Shown here piece after piece: positions 1-8,949 of a DNA stretch of 18,138 bases; position 1 is the first letter of the stretch, and each line of letters starts with the position of its first letter. The notes under the pieces were generated by a model that saw nothing but the letters and a program-made list of their open reading frames with translations, did not search any database and was not told the DNA's origin. A program made the translations under genes and the position numbers. The stretch comes from Bacteroidales bacterium (GTDB taxonomy: Bacteria > Bacteroidota > Bacteroidia > Bacteroidales > Dysgonomonadaceae). The stretch lies in assembly GCA_012798745.1 (NCBI GenBank), contig JAAZMQ010000190.1, forward strand, positions 1-18,138. The letters run 5' to 3'.

Positions 1-12
1 AAATTTTATTTC

Positions 13-20
13 TAAATTTG
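13..20 (+). promoter_or_regulatory. Possible -7 box (TAAATTTG) for purN
   Basis: The octamer TAAATTTG matches the Bacteroidetes -7 consensus TAnnTTTG. Its -33 partner would lie off the left edge of the window, so it cannot be checked. It would give purN a leader of about 100 bases. Only the -7 half is seen. Confidence 0.4.
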
Positions 21-84
21 CGATGCAAAGTAAAGTATTTTTTCCTGAATCACATAACATTTTAGGTAATAAATTCATAAAAAC

Positions 85-109
85 TGCACATTTTTGCATT
101 TTTTGTGCA
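85..109 (+). promoter_or_regulatory. Short inverted repeat in the purN leader
   Basis: TGCACA at 85-90 and TGTGCA at 104-109 are perfect inverted arms around a T-rich 13-base spacer that also contains TGCA. It lies 18 bases before the chosen purN start. It could be an operator or a leader stem-loop. There is no known family match and the stem is short. Confidence 0.25.
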
Positions 110-126
110 TAAAATCACTCTTTAAT

Positions 127-714
127 ATGATAAATATAGCTGTTTTTGCGTCGGGGAATGGTTCAAATGCCGAAAATATCATTCGATACTTTAAGGATAA
201 TGAAGAGATGCGGGTAGCTCTTGTCTTATCGAACAACCAAAATGCCTATGTACACACGCGGGCAAAAAATTTAGGAGTCCCTTCTTATACTTTTTCCAAA
301 GACGAGTTTGACAAGGGAGATCCTGTTCTTCAAAAATTACAAGAATACCGGATCGATTTCATTGTCTTGGCAGGATTTCTACTGAAAGTACCGGAGCCTA
401 TTCTGAAAGCTTATCCTCAACGCATTGTCAATATTCATCCGGCACTACTACCCAAATATGGAGGGAAAGGCATGTATGGCGATCGCCTACATAAGGCTGT
501 GATTCAAGCAGGGGAAAAGGAATCAGGGATTACCATTCATTTCGTAAACGAATGCTACGACGAAGGAGAAATTATTTTTCAGGCTCGATGTCCGGTTCTA
601 CCTTCCGACACACCCGAAGAATTGGCTCAACGAATACATAAACTAGAATACGAATATTATCCGCAGGTAATAGAAAAAACAGCAAAACAGGTTTGCGGAG
701 GAAAAGAAAAATGA
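127..714 (+). CDS. purN: Phosphoribosylglycinamide formyltransferase 1 (GART)
   Basis: This cytoplasmic enzyme transfers a formyl group from 10-formyltetrahydrofolate to glycinamide ribonucleotide, step 3 of de novo purine synthesis. The 195-residue product has the usual family length and begins with the canonical beta strand and glycine-rich loop (FASGNGSN, residues 7-14). The folate/catalytic block NIHPALLPKYGGKGMYG starts at residue 102 and supplies Asn102 and His104. Asp145 in ECYDEGEII completes the Asn-His-Asp set known from E. coli PurN. The start is the ATG at 127, because the protein family begins at MINIAVFASG. The frame runs back to 94, but only through an unconvincing TTG. It is transcribed toward the SusCD operon and ends in front of a strong hairpin terminator. 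Identification is firm. Confidence 0.96.
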   Translation: MINIAVFASGNGSNAENIIRYFKDNEEMRVALVLSNNQNAYVHTRAKNLGVPSYTFSKDEFDKGDPVLQKLQEYRIDFIVLAGFLLKVPEPILKAYPQRIVNIHPALLPKYGGKGMYGDRLHKAVIQAGEKESGITIHFVNECYDEGEIIFQARCPVLPSDTPEELAQRIHKLEYEYYPQVIEKTAKQVCGGKEK

Positions 715-810
715 TCCCAATACCTTTTCATCAGTAGGGATTGTTGTTATCCGATTCATTAACTTTCTGCCTGTAACGCCATTTTCAGGACAAGAACATA
801 TGAGTTTAAA

Positions 811-848
811 AAAAGAAGGAGGGGGAAAAATACTCCCCTCCTTCTTTT
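811..848. terminator. Strong bidirectional rho-independent terminator
   Basis: A perfect 14-bp stem is formed by the A4/GAAGGAGGGG arm at 811-824 and the complementary CCCCTCCTTCTTTT arm at 835-848, around a 10-base loop. The A-run on one side and T-run on the other make it work in both directions. It sits between convergent purN and the last gene of the SusCD operon, so it should end both transcripts. Confidence 0.9.
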
Positions 849-878
849 CTCTTAATTAAAATGGAAAGCTTCAAATAC

Positions 879-2645
879 CTATAATTGTGCTTCTGCCCAT
901 CTTTCCGTATAAATATTCTTTTCATACAAGTAGAATTCACTCATATTAAACCAGGAGTTGTTGATGGGATCGGCACTCCTTCTGGCCAACGGAGTAAACC
1001 TCAGTTTTGTGTAAACATTGTCCATCGTCACTTCCTGACCATTTACCGTAGCTCCTCTGCTGCCGGGTAAAGTATAAGAGTGTGTTGCAACTTCAATCCA
1101 GGTAATTCCATCATTACTTGCTTCTATCTTCATGCGCTTAACATCACCTCCACCATCTCCGTTATGACGTGTAGAAAAATCATACCTAAAGCCTTCGATT
1201 CCTTTCTTTAAATCCAACTGAAAATAATGAGGTTCATTAATTGAAATACTCCAGGCAGAATGGAAATAGGTATTCACCTTTCCATCCACCAGATTGGCGA
1301 TAGGCCCTTCGAGCGGTTCTTGAGCATTTGTGCTCAACATATCAACGGTTAGCTCCACAGGCAAAAAGTCCGGCGCAGCTTCAGACCTACCTCTTACTAC
1401 AACAGGCGTTTCTGTTTCCATTCCGGTTGGTCCAAAGGTTTTGATGGTGAACTCGTACTCTCCGGCTGCTTTAAATGTTTGGTCAATTTTATACTGAACA
1501 GTAGTATTATTGTCGATTGTTTTAATTATCTCACGTTTGAAAACCGGATCAAAATAACTGATGGTCATCGTTGTGAAATCTACATGTTCCGGCATCATCC
1601 AACTAAGCATAATAAATCCATTTCCTGCTGTTGCTTTCGCATTAACGACATTCTGCGGGGGAACCGGTACAAACTTATCTTGTATGATTGTAACTACAAA
1701 CGAGCTGTTTTCTTCCGGATCAGTACTTCTGAACGTAATAGTTCCAACCCTCTCTTTCTCAAGAATATTTGGCTTTACAATGAACGATTCGGATACAGGG
1801 CGAAGCGAGCGGGTAGCAGGTGTAGATACGGGTTCAATCCAATTCTTGCTCGACTCCTCTATCTCGAAAGTGTAAGCAGTACCTTGCGGCCCGTTAACCT
1901 CAAACGGAATGGTAATTGTTTTCCCTGAAGCAGGTACTCGCAAATTTTTTACAGAATCTGCCGCTTCCACAATATATCCTCTCTGCAACTGTTTGATTAT
2001 AAAAGTAGTTATATAATCATAATTATCAGACGACTGCAAAATTATGCTGCAAAAACGAGGAACAGTATCAGTGTTCACATCGAGGGCAAATGCCAGGGTT
2101 TGAGTTGACGCATCTTCAGACAAGCGCGAAACAGGAGCCAGCTTCACCCATGAAACGGTATCCGGAATCACAATATTATCGAGATTCAGGTTAGTAACCA
2201 CTTCAATCTCTAAAAGCTTTTGCGTAGCTGACACTTCCTTGATCACTCCCTCACGTTTTCCGTCTATCAGAATAATCGACTCCTTCCCAAATTGTGTCAC
2301 AACTATATCGTACGACTGGTGTCCATATGCGATATTCACTCGTGCAACACGCGTGGTATAAAGGCTGCTGGGGTCAGCAGTAATTGTCACCTTCCCATCC
2401 GTTTTATGTACCTTTACCCAATCGGCGTTTGATGTAGCAGTCCAATTGGCAGTTGGAACGTTTGTATTTACAGTAATCTCTTTTTCACCCCCCTCAATAT
2501 TAAAGTAAATGGGTGACAAACATTTGTCCGGTACCACCAACGTCTTCTCCTCAAAGTTGGTTTCATAGTCGGGAGTACAGGCGTTAAATCCAATAACTGC
2601 AACCAATACTCCGACTAGAACATAAAGTATCATATTTTTTTTCAT
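879..2645 (-). CDS. Surface lipoprotein with BACON-like repeats, FN3 and C-terminal F5/8 type C domain
   Basis: Last gene of the SusCD operon; probably a surface glycan-binding accessory protein. The 588-residue product starts with a hydrophobic signal peptide ending at Cys23, a relaxed lipobox (FNAC), followed by acidic residues as in exported Bacteroidetes lipoproteins. Three BACON-like beta-sandwich repeats follow at roughly 33-120, 125-222 and 225-325. Their hallmark tryptophans appear in NADWVKV (W76), VSWVKL (W166) and KNWIEP (W269), and each repeat ends in a V-V/I-x-Q type strand. A fibronectin III-like domain lies at about 328-420. A discoidin (F5/8 type C) domain lies at about 432-576, with NLVDGKVNTYFHSAW and KIEASNDGITW motifs. 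No catalytic domain is visible. The ligand is unknown; binding is inferred from the domain families. Domain boundaries are by eye. Confidence 0.8.
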   Translation of the reverse strand: MKKNMILYVLVGVLVAVIGFNACTPDYETNFEEKTLVVPDKCLSPIYFNIEGGEKEITVNTNVPTANWTATSNADWVKVHKTDGKVTITADPSSLYTTRVARVNIAYGHQSYDIVVTQFGKESIILIDGKREGVIKEVSATQKLLEIEVVTNLNLDNIVIPDTVSWVKLAPVSRLSEDASTQTLAFALDVNTDTVPRFCSIILQSSDNYDYITTFIIKQLQRGYIVEAADSVKNLRVPASGKTITIPFEVNGPQGTAYTFEIEESSKNWIEPVSTPATRSLRPVSESFIVKPNILEKERVGTITFRSTDPEENSSFVVTIIQDKFVPVPPQNVVNAKATAGNGFIMLSWMMPEHVDFTTMTISYFDPVFKREIIKTIDNNTTVQYKIDQTFKAAGEYEFTIKTFGPTGMETETPVVVRGRSEAAPDFLPVELTVDMLSTNAQEPLEGPIANLVDGKVNTYFHSAWSISINEPHYFQLDLKKGIEGFRYDFSTRHNGDGGGDVKRMKIEASNDGITWIEVATHSYTLPGSRGATVNGQEVTMDNVYTKLRFTPLARRSADPINNSWFNMSEFYLYEKNIYTERWAEAQL

Positions 2646-2692
2646 ATTCTTTAATTTTATTACTTCCTCCCAAAAATGTTTATCTTTTTTAT

Positions 2693-3685
2693 TTACAATA
2701 GTTCTGATCTCGGATTGTACTCCATACGTAAGATCGCCTGAACCTCCTTATACGGATCATTCTCCTCCAAGCGATACTTATAATGTAGCCGAAATTCCTT
2801 ATAGTATGTTTTCCTCCCGTCAGGTGTAGAAATAATGTTAATCAGATACGTATTATTGTACTCCTTAAGCGGGGGCAACTGCACCACATCAATATCTTTG
2901 TATGGTTCGATGGTAAGAGTTCGAGCCAATGGATTTTGCGGAGTTTTTTCACCCACTGTAACCTTTATGCTCATCTTGTTGATTTTCTCCAACGCCGATT
3001 TATAATCACCAAAGGTCTCATCTCCGGCAAGAAGTCTGACGGAATTCTCGCCAAGCGGGAATACCTGATTAGTACTGGTTGGACGCCTCACAATCGGAGT
3101 CGGCCCGGGAGTAATTATGTAAGATGAGAAGTAATTGTAATAGGTATTCCGTTGTGTTGTGGAAAACTCGTTCTTTTTGTAAATACGAATCAACACTTCT
3201 TGTTTTCTGGGATTGAATTTTTTTGTTTTCGTAGTATCTATCTTGTAGTTCAGCAGATAAATACTGTCGGGAGACAATCGTTCCAGATTTTTCAAGCAGA
3301 TGGGAAATCTTACACTATTCTCACCGGCCGGAATTTCTTTCTCCATTTCGGGAAAGGTATAACACTCTTTTGGGAGTAGACGTGCAAACCGTGCTGAATC
3401 GATATCAAAATTCGATTTGTTGTATGCATTGAACAATGAGTCCGACTCTTCTAAAGCTACTTTAAAGGTTTCTGAAGAGAGTTGTGAGCCACTCAATCCG
3501 GCTACCAAATAAATGGTATCGCCTTCGCTCTTTAGATCGGCCACCTGTCTATCGTACATCAACTCGTTATTACTTAACAGATATACTTCGTGCTTATACT
3601 CTTCCTGTTCAAAATCATATGTGTCACAGGAAACAAAAACAGCGGAAATTATTAATATAAGAACTGCTATTGAATATTTTTTCAT
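2693..3685 (-). CDS. SusCD-associated lipoprotein, DUF1735-like N-terminus
   Basis: A 330-residue lipoprotein with a signal peptide ending at Cys20 (lipobox VFVSC) followed by the acidic DTYDFEQEE segment. The N-terminal half (about 30-150) shows the pattern seen in DUF1735-type SusCD-linked proteins: a strand-rich start, a Y-x-x-L/F-P segment (LLPKECYTFP) and a PAGENSVRFPI strand near 121-131. The C-terminal half (about 180-320) may be a DUF4361-like domain, but this is weaker. Such proteins usually sit beside SusD and act on the cell surface as glycan-binding partners. The gene lies 73 bases after the susD-like gene and 47 bases before the BACON gene, all on the same strand. The lipoprotein and operon calls are solid; the exact Pfam family is my best guess. 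Confidence 0.65.
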   Translation of the reverse strand: MKKYSIAVLILIISAVFVSCDTYDFEQEEYKHEVYLLSNNELMYDRQVADLKSEGDTIYLVAGLSGSQLSSETFKVALEESDSLFNAYNKSNFDIDSARFARLLPKECYTFPEMEKEIPAGENSVRFPICLKNLERLSPDSIYLLNYKIDTTKTKKFNPRKQEVLIRIYKKNEFSTTQRNTYYNYFSSYIITPGPTPIVRRPTSTNQVFPLGENSVRLLAGDETFGDYKSALEKINKMSIKVTVGEKTPQNPLARTLTIEPYKDIDVVQLPPLKEYNNTYLINIISTPDGRKTYYKEFRLHYKYRLEENDPYKEVQAILRMEYNPRSELL

Positions 3686-3758
3686 CTTAATTATTCTTTA
3701 TTTGTTAAATCAGACCAATTTTCTCATTTGTTCAGACATTTTTTAAATTTTATCATCA

Positions 3759-5816
3759 TTATCTATCCCAGCCAGGGTTCTGGTCCATAGCCGGTACCTT
3801 TAATAGTTCACTGTGCGGTATCGGAAGAAGCACCATACGAGGTTTAGCAATCCGATCGCGTATATTTTGCTGATTAATGATTACAATTGACCAGAATCCC
3901 TCTAGGTTATTAGAGTTATCTCTGTCACGCTCCACATTTAAGCCCCGCCAATTAGAGGTATTAGCATCTTGATCAAGATAAATACCCCAACGCCGAGTAT
4001 CGAAATAGCGATATCCCTCATTAAATAGTTCAACTTGGCGCTCATTCATCAAGACGTTTTGAAACTCTTCTCTGCTTAAAAGTTGTTCAGAAGTAACTCC
4101 GGGCAATCCTGCACGATAACGAACCATGTTGAAATATTTCGCCATCTCATCTATATCACGGGTAAGGGTTCTTTCTACCTTTGATCCACTCGCATCAATC
4201 ACTTCCACAGTCTGCGTTCCTTCAATATTGTTGAGTGCTTCCACATATTCTAGTAATACTTCAGCATATCTGATTATCGGGAACGGCTTCGGTGTCGTTC
4301 TAAAAGCGGCTTCCTTCACATTACCCTTACCATTTGCCCACGAGTCGTCAGGATGAATATACTTCACCGGCACATATCCGGTGACACAATAGTCGTTAAT
4401 ATTGTTTCCTGCACCAATTATTCCTGAATTATGATCATGCGAAAACCAAAACTGTTGTCTTGTATAATTGGGATCTACCCCTGCAGAATTCATTGGCCAG
4501 TAACTCCCGGGAAATCCTATCGAAGCATAAAATCTCGGTTCACGGTTATAATACATCCTCGGTACATTCCCCATCAAAATATACGAACCCAGTGTAACAC
4601 CACTACCTCCGATGGTTTTAGTCAAATCCGGCTCATAGGGATACTCTTCCGATGAATTGTGAATGGTTCTGCCGTCCGCCATCAAAAATGCATCAACCAC
4701 ACGCTGAGGCACCGACATCCCTCCCCATCCTCCGTAATATACCGGAAATGAGTGACGAGTATAACTTGTTACATTTCCTGATTCCATCGCCCATATAAAT
4801 TCTTTGTTGGTCTGGATAATTCCTTCCCCATTGAACATATCGGCAAAAGAACGATATGGATCGATACCTCCTGCGCCTTCGGGAAAAGGAGCTTGCGGTA
4901 CATTACTTGCAAGTGGATAGGGGTTTTTAGGATCAACTTCTACCGTATGTAATTCGTAGATACCCATATCGATCACCTCTTTAGCTGCAGCAGCAGCAAC
5001 AGCCCATCGTTTTGGATCATAATTCTGATTTACATAGTGCTTTTTATCGCTTTTACGAACCCAGTTGCCGAAAGAAACACGAGCTGCATTTCCTCCGTTA
5101 AAGAGGGGTGATGCCTGATAAAGACGCAGGCGCGCAATCAGCGCCAAGGCCGCTCCTTTGGTTGGACGTTCAAAGAAATTAATCGATTGTTGTTTCGATG
5201 TAGGTAGTACTTGTGCCGCAATCGCAAATTCATTGCAAATATAATCTACCGATTCGTCGTACGTAGCACGCTCTCGGTCATAGTATGAAGCAGGTTCTGC
5301 ACTTGACATCACTTCGTCGCCCACAATCAGACAAGGACCCCAATTCATCAGTAAGTGGTAATAGGCATAACCACGCAAGAAATGAACATATCCTTTATAT
5401 AACTGCTTGTCGAGGGTCGACATGTCTTTTACGTTATCTGCCTCAGAAAGCATTAGGTTGCACCTTGCTATGATCCGGTACATCCTGTACCAAATATTCA
5501 TTGAACCGAGGTTTCGCTCATTGATTTCTCCCACAGTAAAAAGCACACCCGGGAATTCCCATGTCCTCCAGCGGCAAGTCATCTCGTCCGATGCAAGCTG
5601 GCCGGGTGTCCAAGGGTTGCCCCATATTGCTCCCGGATCCGGAAAATCCTTCGGAGTATTCCACAAATACCCTTCTGCATTCACTTTGCTATGAAAGATT
5701 GAATCCTCTCTGAATGTTCCTTCAAAATAAGTTTCAACATCCAGAAAGTTGCATGAACTAAGTATCAAACTTATCATACCCACTAATGCTATGCAAAATA
5801 TTGTAATTTTTTTCAT
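3759..5816 (-). CDS. SusD/RagB-family outer-membrane ligand-binding lipoprotein
   Basis: A SusD-like protein forms the lid of the SusC transporter and captures ligand at the cell surface. The 685-residue product has a signal peptide with lipobox LSSC (Cys22) followed by NFLDVETYFEG, a typical SusD opening. The helical TPR region is visible around 100-240 (YRIIARCNLMLSEAD; HFLRGYAYYHLLMNWGPCLIV; RPTKGAALALIARLRLYQASPLF). The C-terminal SusD_RagB hallmarks are RYAEVLLEYVEALN, NEGYRYFDTRRWG and the final PIPHSELLKVPAMDQNPGW. The length is on the long side for the family, with no sign of truncation. It lies 22 bases downstream of the SusC gene, so the pair is surely cotranscribed. Substrate cannot be read from sequence. 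Confidence 0.95.
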   Translation of the reverse strand: MKKITIFCIALVGMISLILSSCNFLDVETYFEGTFREDSIFHSKVNAEGYLWNTPKDFPDPGAIWGNPWTPGQLASDEMTCRWRTWEFPGVLFTVGEINERNLGSMNIWYRMYRIIARCNLMLSEADNVKDMSTLDKQLYKGYVHFLRGYAYYHLLMNWGPCLIVGDEVMSSAEPASYYDRERATYDESVDYICNEFAIAAQVLPTSKQQSINFFERPTKGAALALIARLRLYQASPLFNGGNAARVSFGNWVRKSDKKHYVNQNYDPKRWAVAAAAAKEVIDMGIYELHTVEVDPKNPYPLASNVPQAPFPEGAGGIDPYRSFADMFNGEGIIQTNKEFIWAMESGNVTSYTRHSFPVYYGGWGGMSVPQRVVDAFLMADGRTIHNSSEEYPYEPDLTKTIGGSGVTLGSYILMGNVPRMYYNREPRFYASIGFPGSYWPMNSAGVDPNYTRQQFWFSHDHNSGIIGAGNNINDYCVTGYVPVKYIHPDDSWANGKGNVKEAAFRTTPKPFPIIRYAEVLLEYVEALNNIEGTQTVEVIDASGSKVERTLTRDIDEMAKYFNMVRYRAGLPGVTSEQLLSREEFQNVLMNERQVELFNEGYRYFDTRRWGIYLDQDANTSNWRGLNVERDRDNSNNLEGFWSIVIINQQNIRDRIAKPRMVLLPIPHSELLKVPAMDQNPGWDR

Positions 5817-5838
5817 ATCTGTTGTCTGGTTAATTTAT

Positions 5839-8800
5839 TTAGAAATTGAAATACATCTGGAACGTAAAAGAAGCCGGAATCGGATAGGCTCCTCCGTTTG
5901 ATGATGCCTGTTCCGGGTCAAAATATTTCACCTTGTCAATAGTGAACAAATTGTTCGCAACAAATTCCAAATCGACTGACGAAAGACCCACTGATTTCAG
6001 CCATTCATGCCCCTTTAGCCTATATCTGAGACTCAACTCCTGCAAACGTATGTACGAACCATCGCGTTTCCAGAAATCCGACAGCTGTGCGTTGTTGGTA
6101 TTCCCGCCATATGAAAGGCGAGGAAACTCCGCGTCAGGATTTTCTGTTGCCGGATCTCCTGAATACCATGCCGGTGTCCACCGGTTAGCAGGATTATTTG
6201 CAAGTTTTATCACATTACCCAAGTCTCCTTCGTAAAAAGGAATCCATCCCGCATCATTGCCAAGACCGGCGCGGTAATAATTTACTTTTGCAGACCCTTT
6301 GAATAAAATGGCAATGGTGAGGTCTTTATAGCTAAAATCGGCTCCCAAACCACCCATCAAACGTGGCAGTTGATTTGAGTAGGACAGGGGTACTTTATCG
6401 TCCTCGTTAATCACCCCGTCACCATTCACATCACGATACTTTATATCACCCGGGCGGATTATACCAAATGTACTTTGATCGGGACTGGTTTCTATTTCTT
6501 CCTTACTTTCGAAAAATCCTTCGGAGATATAACCCCTAAGAACATTATACGGCTTTCCTGTCACGCTCAAATAATCGTAAGGGAGCGGATTTTCTTCGTA
6601 GTAATCAATAATATTTTCTGAGAAAGTATAATTTGCACGCAATGTGAAACTCATATCTTTATTTATCATATGAAAATACTCCACATTACCATCTGATCCG
6701 TAGCTGTGCATACTTCCCACGTTAGAATGAGGTATAGTTACAAGGCCCAAATAATCCGGAAGTGTCACACGCGGCATAAAGATATTGTCACGTTGATCAC
6801 GGAACACGTCCACGGTAAACGAGAGTTTATCGTTGAAGAACTTAGCATCAATTCCGATATTTGCTTTTTTGGCTACTTCCCACTTCAGATTATCTGCACC
6901 AACCTGAATTTCAGTAATACCTCGTCCGCGATACCCCCAATAAGTTGGTGCATTGTTATTAATCAATGTTAGGTATGGGAACCTCACCGCACCTGCTATT
7001 TGATCGTTACCCGCCAAACCATATGATGCGCGCAACTTCAGAAAGCTAACTGCCGGCATATTTTTTTCCATCCATTCATAAGCGGTCGGAACCCATCCAA
7101 CGGCAAGCGAGGGGAAAAAACCGTATCGTCTACTTTTCTCAAACTGCGAAGAACCGGTATAACCGAAGTTGGCATCAATAAAATAAGTGTTATCATAACC
7201 ATAGGATATGCGTCCCGACACATTTTGTCTTCGTGCAGGAATAGCGTTAATACCTAAATTGTCTGCTCCCCACCGACTACTCTGCTCATCCTCCATGTAG
7301 TAATAAAGCAATGCACCTATGTCGTGCCTGTCAAATGAGCGTTTCCAATCGGCTTTCGATTCCATGTAATATTTTCTCCACACATGCCTGTCTCTTGAGT
7401 AAGAAAGTGTTTGCTCGCTTATTCTCAACGACTTGATAAGTTGTCCCTTTGCATCTCTACCCGTTGCACGATATCCGTTCGGAAACATCCAACGCTGCTC
7501 ATGGAGGTAAGTTTCATAATCAGTCATCACCTGAGCAGATAAGGTAAGCCCGTCGAAAAATCCACCTACTTTTTGTTCAAGCTGCAAGGTGATCATATTG
7601 CGAGAATTGTTGTCTGTGGCATATCCGGTATAATTAAGCAATGTATAGGGAGAAGAGAGTTCTTGTGTACCATATGTTGGCAACGTTCCATCAGAATATA
7701 CTTTCGGAAACATCACCGGTGTAAGCATACGCACCGATCTCCAGAGCGTGTTTGTATTCTGATACCCTGGTAAGGTGTGACTTGTAAGATTTCCGTCAAC
7801 CCCAAAATAGAGCTTGGTTTTGGGAGTCAAATTCATGTCGATATTTGCTCGATAATTATATTTGTTATATGCCAGTGGTTTTTTGAACCTAGATTCTTCC
7901 TGTCTGTAAGCGGCCGATTCCAGTTGAGCTCCTAATGAAACAAAGTATGTTGCAATATCACCACCTCCCCTTGCACTCACATAGTATCGTTGTTGCATAG
8001 AAGTTTTCTTCATAATTTCATCCATCCAATTCACGTCGGGATAAAGATCCGGATCTAGCCCGCTTTTTATCAGGTCCAGCTCAAGACGGGTATAAAGGTC
8101 ATCGTAACCCGACATCGCCCGTGCTTCATTGGCCAATTTGGCATATTCGTAAGCCCCCAGGTATTGAGGCATTCTTTTTAATCTGTTTATTTGAAGCGTG
8201 GTACGGCCGGTAATCTGCAGCTTTCCCGTTCGCCCCTTTTTCGTTGTCACCAGCACAACACCGTTAGCTCCTCGTACACCGTAAACAGCTGTAGCCGAAG
8301 CATCTTTAAGAATCTGAAACGACTCCACATCGTCCGGATCCACATCCTCCAAACGTCCTTCGAGTCCATCAATTAAAACCAAAGCTCCTGAGTTGGCACC
8401 AAATGTTCCAATACCACGAATCCAAAAGTTGGAAATATTCTTTCCCGGTTCTCCGGAAAACTGTTGAGAAATAATCCCCGCAACACGCCCTCCAAGCATG
8501 TTATTAAGAGATGTAGCCGGGGTTTTGAGTTCATCTACTTCAACACTGGTAATGGCGCCCACTATAGAAACTTTTTTCTGTGAAGTGAGACCGGTAATCA
8601 CCACTTCTTCTAGTTGCTGGACATCCTCTCCTAAGGTAATCACCACGTCCTCTTCGCTTTCTTCTACATAATATTCATACGAGGTCATGCCAATCATCTG
8701 AAAAACAACTGTTTCTCTTTTAGCAGCCTTAATCATGAATTTTCCGTCGACATCACTTACAGTACCTACTCCCGGCGAATTTTTAATGAATATTGAAACA

Positions 8801-8934
8801 CCGGGCAAAGGATTACCATAATTGTCCAATACCACACCTGAAATAGTGAGATTTCTGTTAACTGCCTTTTGTCCAAAAATGTTGGCAGTAAAAAAACTTA
8901 TAAACAGTAAAATAAGTAAATTTAGTTTTTTCAT
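5839..8934 (-). CDS. SusC/RagA-family TonB-linked outer-membrane transporter
   Basis: An outer-membrane barrel that imports ligand handed over by the adjacent SusD-like lid, using TonB energy. The 1031-residue product has a signal peptide (about 1-21) and a carboxypeptidase-regulatory-like domain at about 29-101 (ISGVVLDNYGNPLPGVSIFI). A TonB-box-like EEVVITG lies at 109-115. The plug domain follows (about 120-236), with the SusC signature VYGVRGANGVVLVTTKKG at 218-235, and then the barrel. A calcium-type loop DVNGDGVINEDD is at 835-846. The protein ends in Phe, as porin-type barrels do. There is no N-terminal STN (secretin/TonB short) domain, so it is not built for FecI/FecR-type signalling. 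Length is normal and intact. It is preceded at 15 bases by the IPT/NHL gene. Substrate unknown. Confidence 0.96.
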   Translation of the reverse strand: MKKLNLLILLFISFFTANIFGQKAVNRNLTISGVVLDNYGNPLPGVSIFIKNSPGVGTVSDVDGKFMIKAAKRETVVFQMIGMTSYEYYVEESEEDVVITLGEDVQQLEEVVITGLTSQKKVSIVGAITSVEVDELKTPATSLNNMLGGRVAGIISQQFSGEPGKNISNFWIRGIGTFGANSGALVLIDGLEGRLEDVDPDDVESFQILKDASATAVYGVRGANGVVLVTTKKGRTGKLQITGRTTLQINRLKRMPQYLGAYEYAKLANEARAMSGYDDLYTRLELDLIKSGLDPDLYPDVNWMDEIMKKTSMQQRYYVSARGGGDIATYFVSLGAQLESAAYRQEESRFKKPLAYNKYNYRANIDMNLTPKTKLYFGVDGNLTSHTLPGYQNTNTLWRSVRMLTPVMFPKVYSDGTLPTYGTQELSSPYTLLNYTGYATDNNSRNMITLQLEQKVGGFFDGLTLSAQVMTDYETYLHEQRWMFPNGYRATGRDAKGQLIKSLRISEQTLSYSRDRHVWRKYYMESKADWKRSFDRHDIGALLYYYMEDEQSSRWGADNLGINAIPARRQNVSGRISYGYDNTYFIDANFGYTGSSQFEKSRRYGFFPSLAVGWVPTAYEWMEKNMPAVSFLKLRASYGLAGNDQIAGAVRFPYLTLINNNAPTYWGYRGRGITEIQVGADNLKWEVAKKANIGIDAKFFNDKLSFTVDVFRDQRDNIFMPRVTLPDYLGLVTIPHSNVGSMHSYGSDGNVEYFHMINKDMSFTLRANYTFSENIIDYYEENPLPYDYLSVTGKPYNVLRGYISEGFFESKEEIETSPDQSTFGIIRPGDIKYRDVNGDGVINEDDKVPLSYSNQLPRLMGGLGADFSYKDLTIAILFKGSAKVNYYRAGLGNDAGWIPFYEGDLGNVIKLANNPANRWTPAWYSGDPATENPDAEFPRLSYGGNTNNAQLSDFWKRDGSYIRLQELSLRYRLKGHEWLKSVGLSSVDLEFVANNLFTIDKVKYFDPEQASSNGGAYPIPASFTFQMYFNF

Positions 8935-8949
8935 GCTTTCCTGATTATT

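Noticed and set aside
94..126. Upstream extension of purN
   Set aside because: It would need a TTG start and adds residues absent from the conserved PurN N-terminus.
713..741. ATCCC...GGGAT inverted repeat after purN
   Set aside because: Only five pairs around a 19-base loop; the strong hairpin at 811-848 is the obvious terminator.
1479..1928. 149-codon plus-strand ORF (and a 104-codon one at 1561-1875)
   Set aside because: Both lie wholly antisense inside the BACON/discoidin gene, whose frame is continuous with clear domains; no recognisable protein features.
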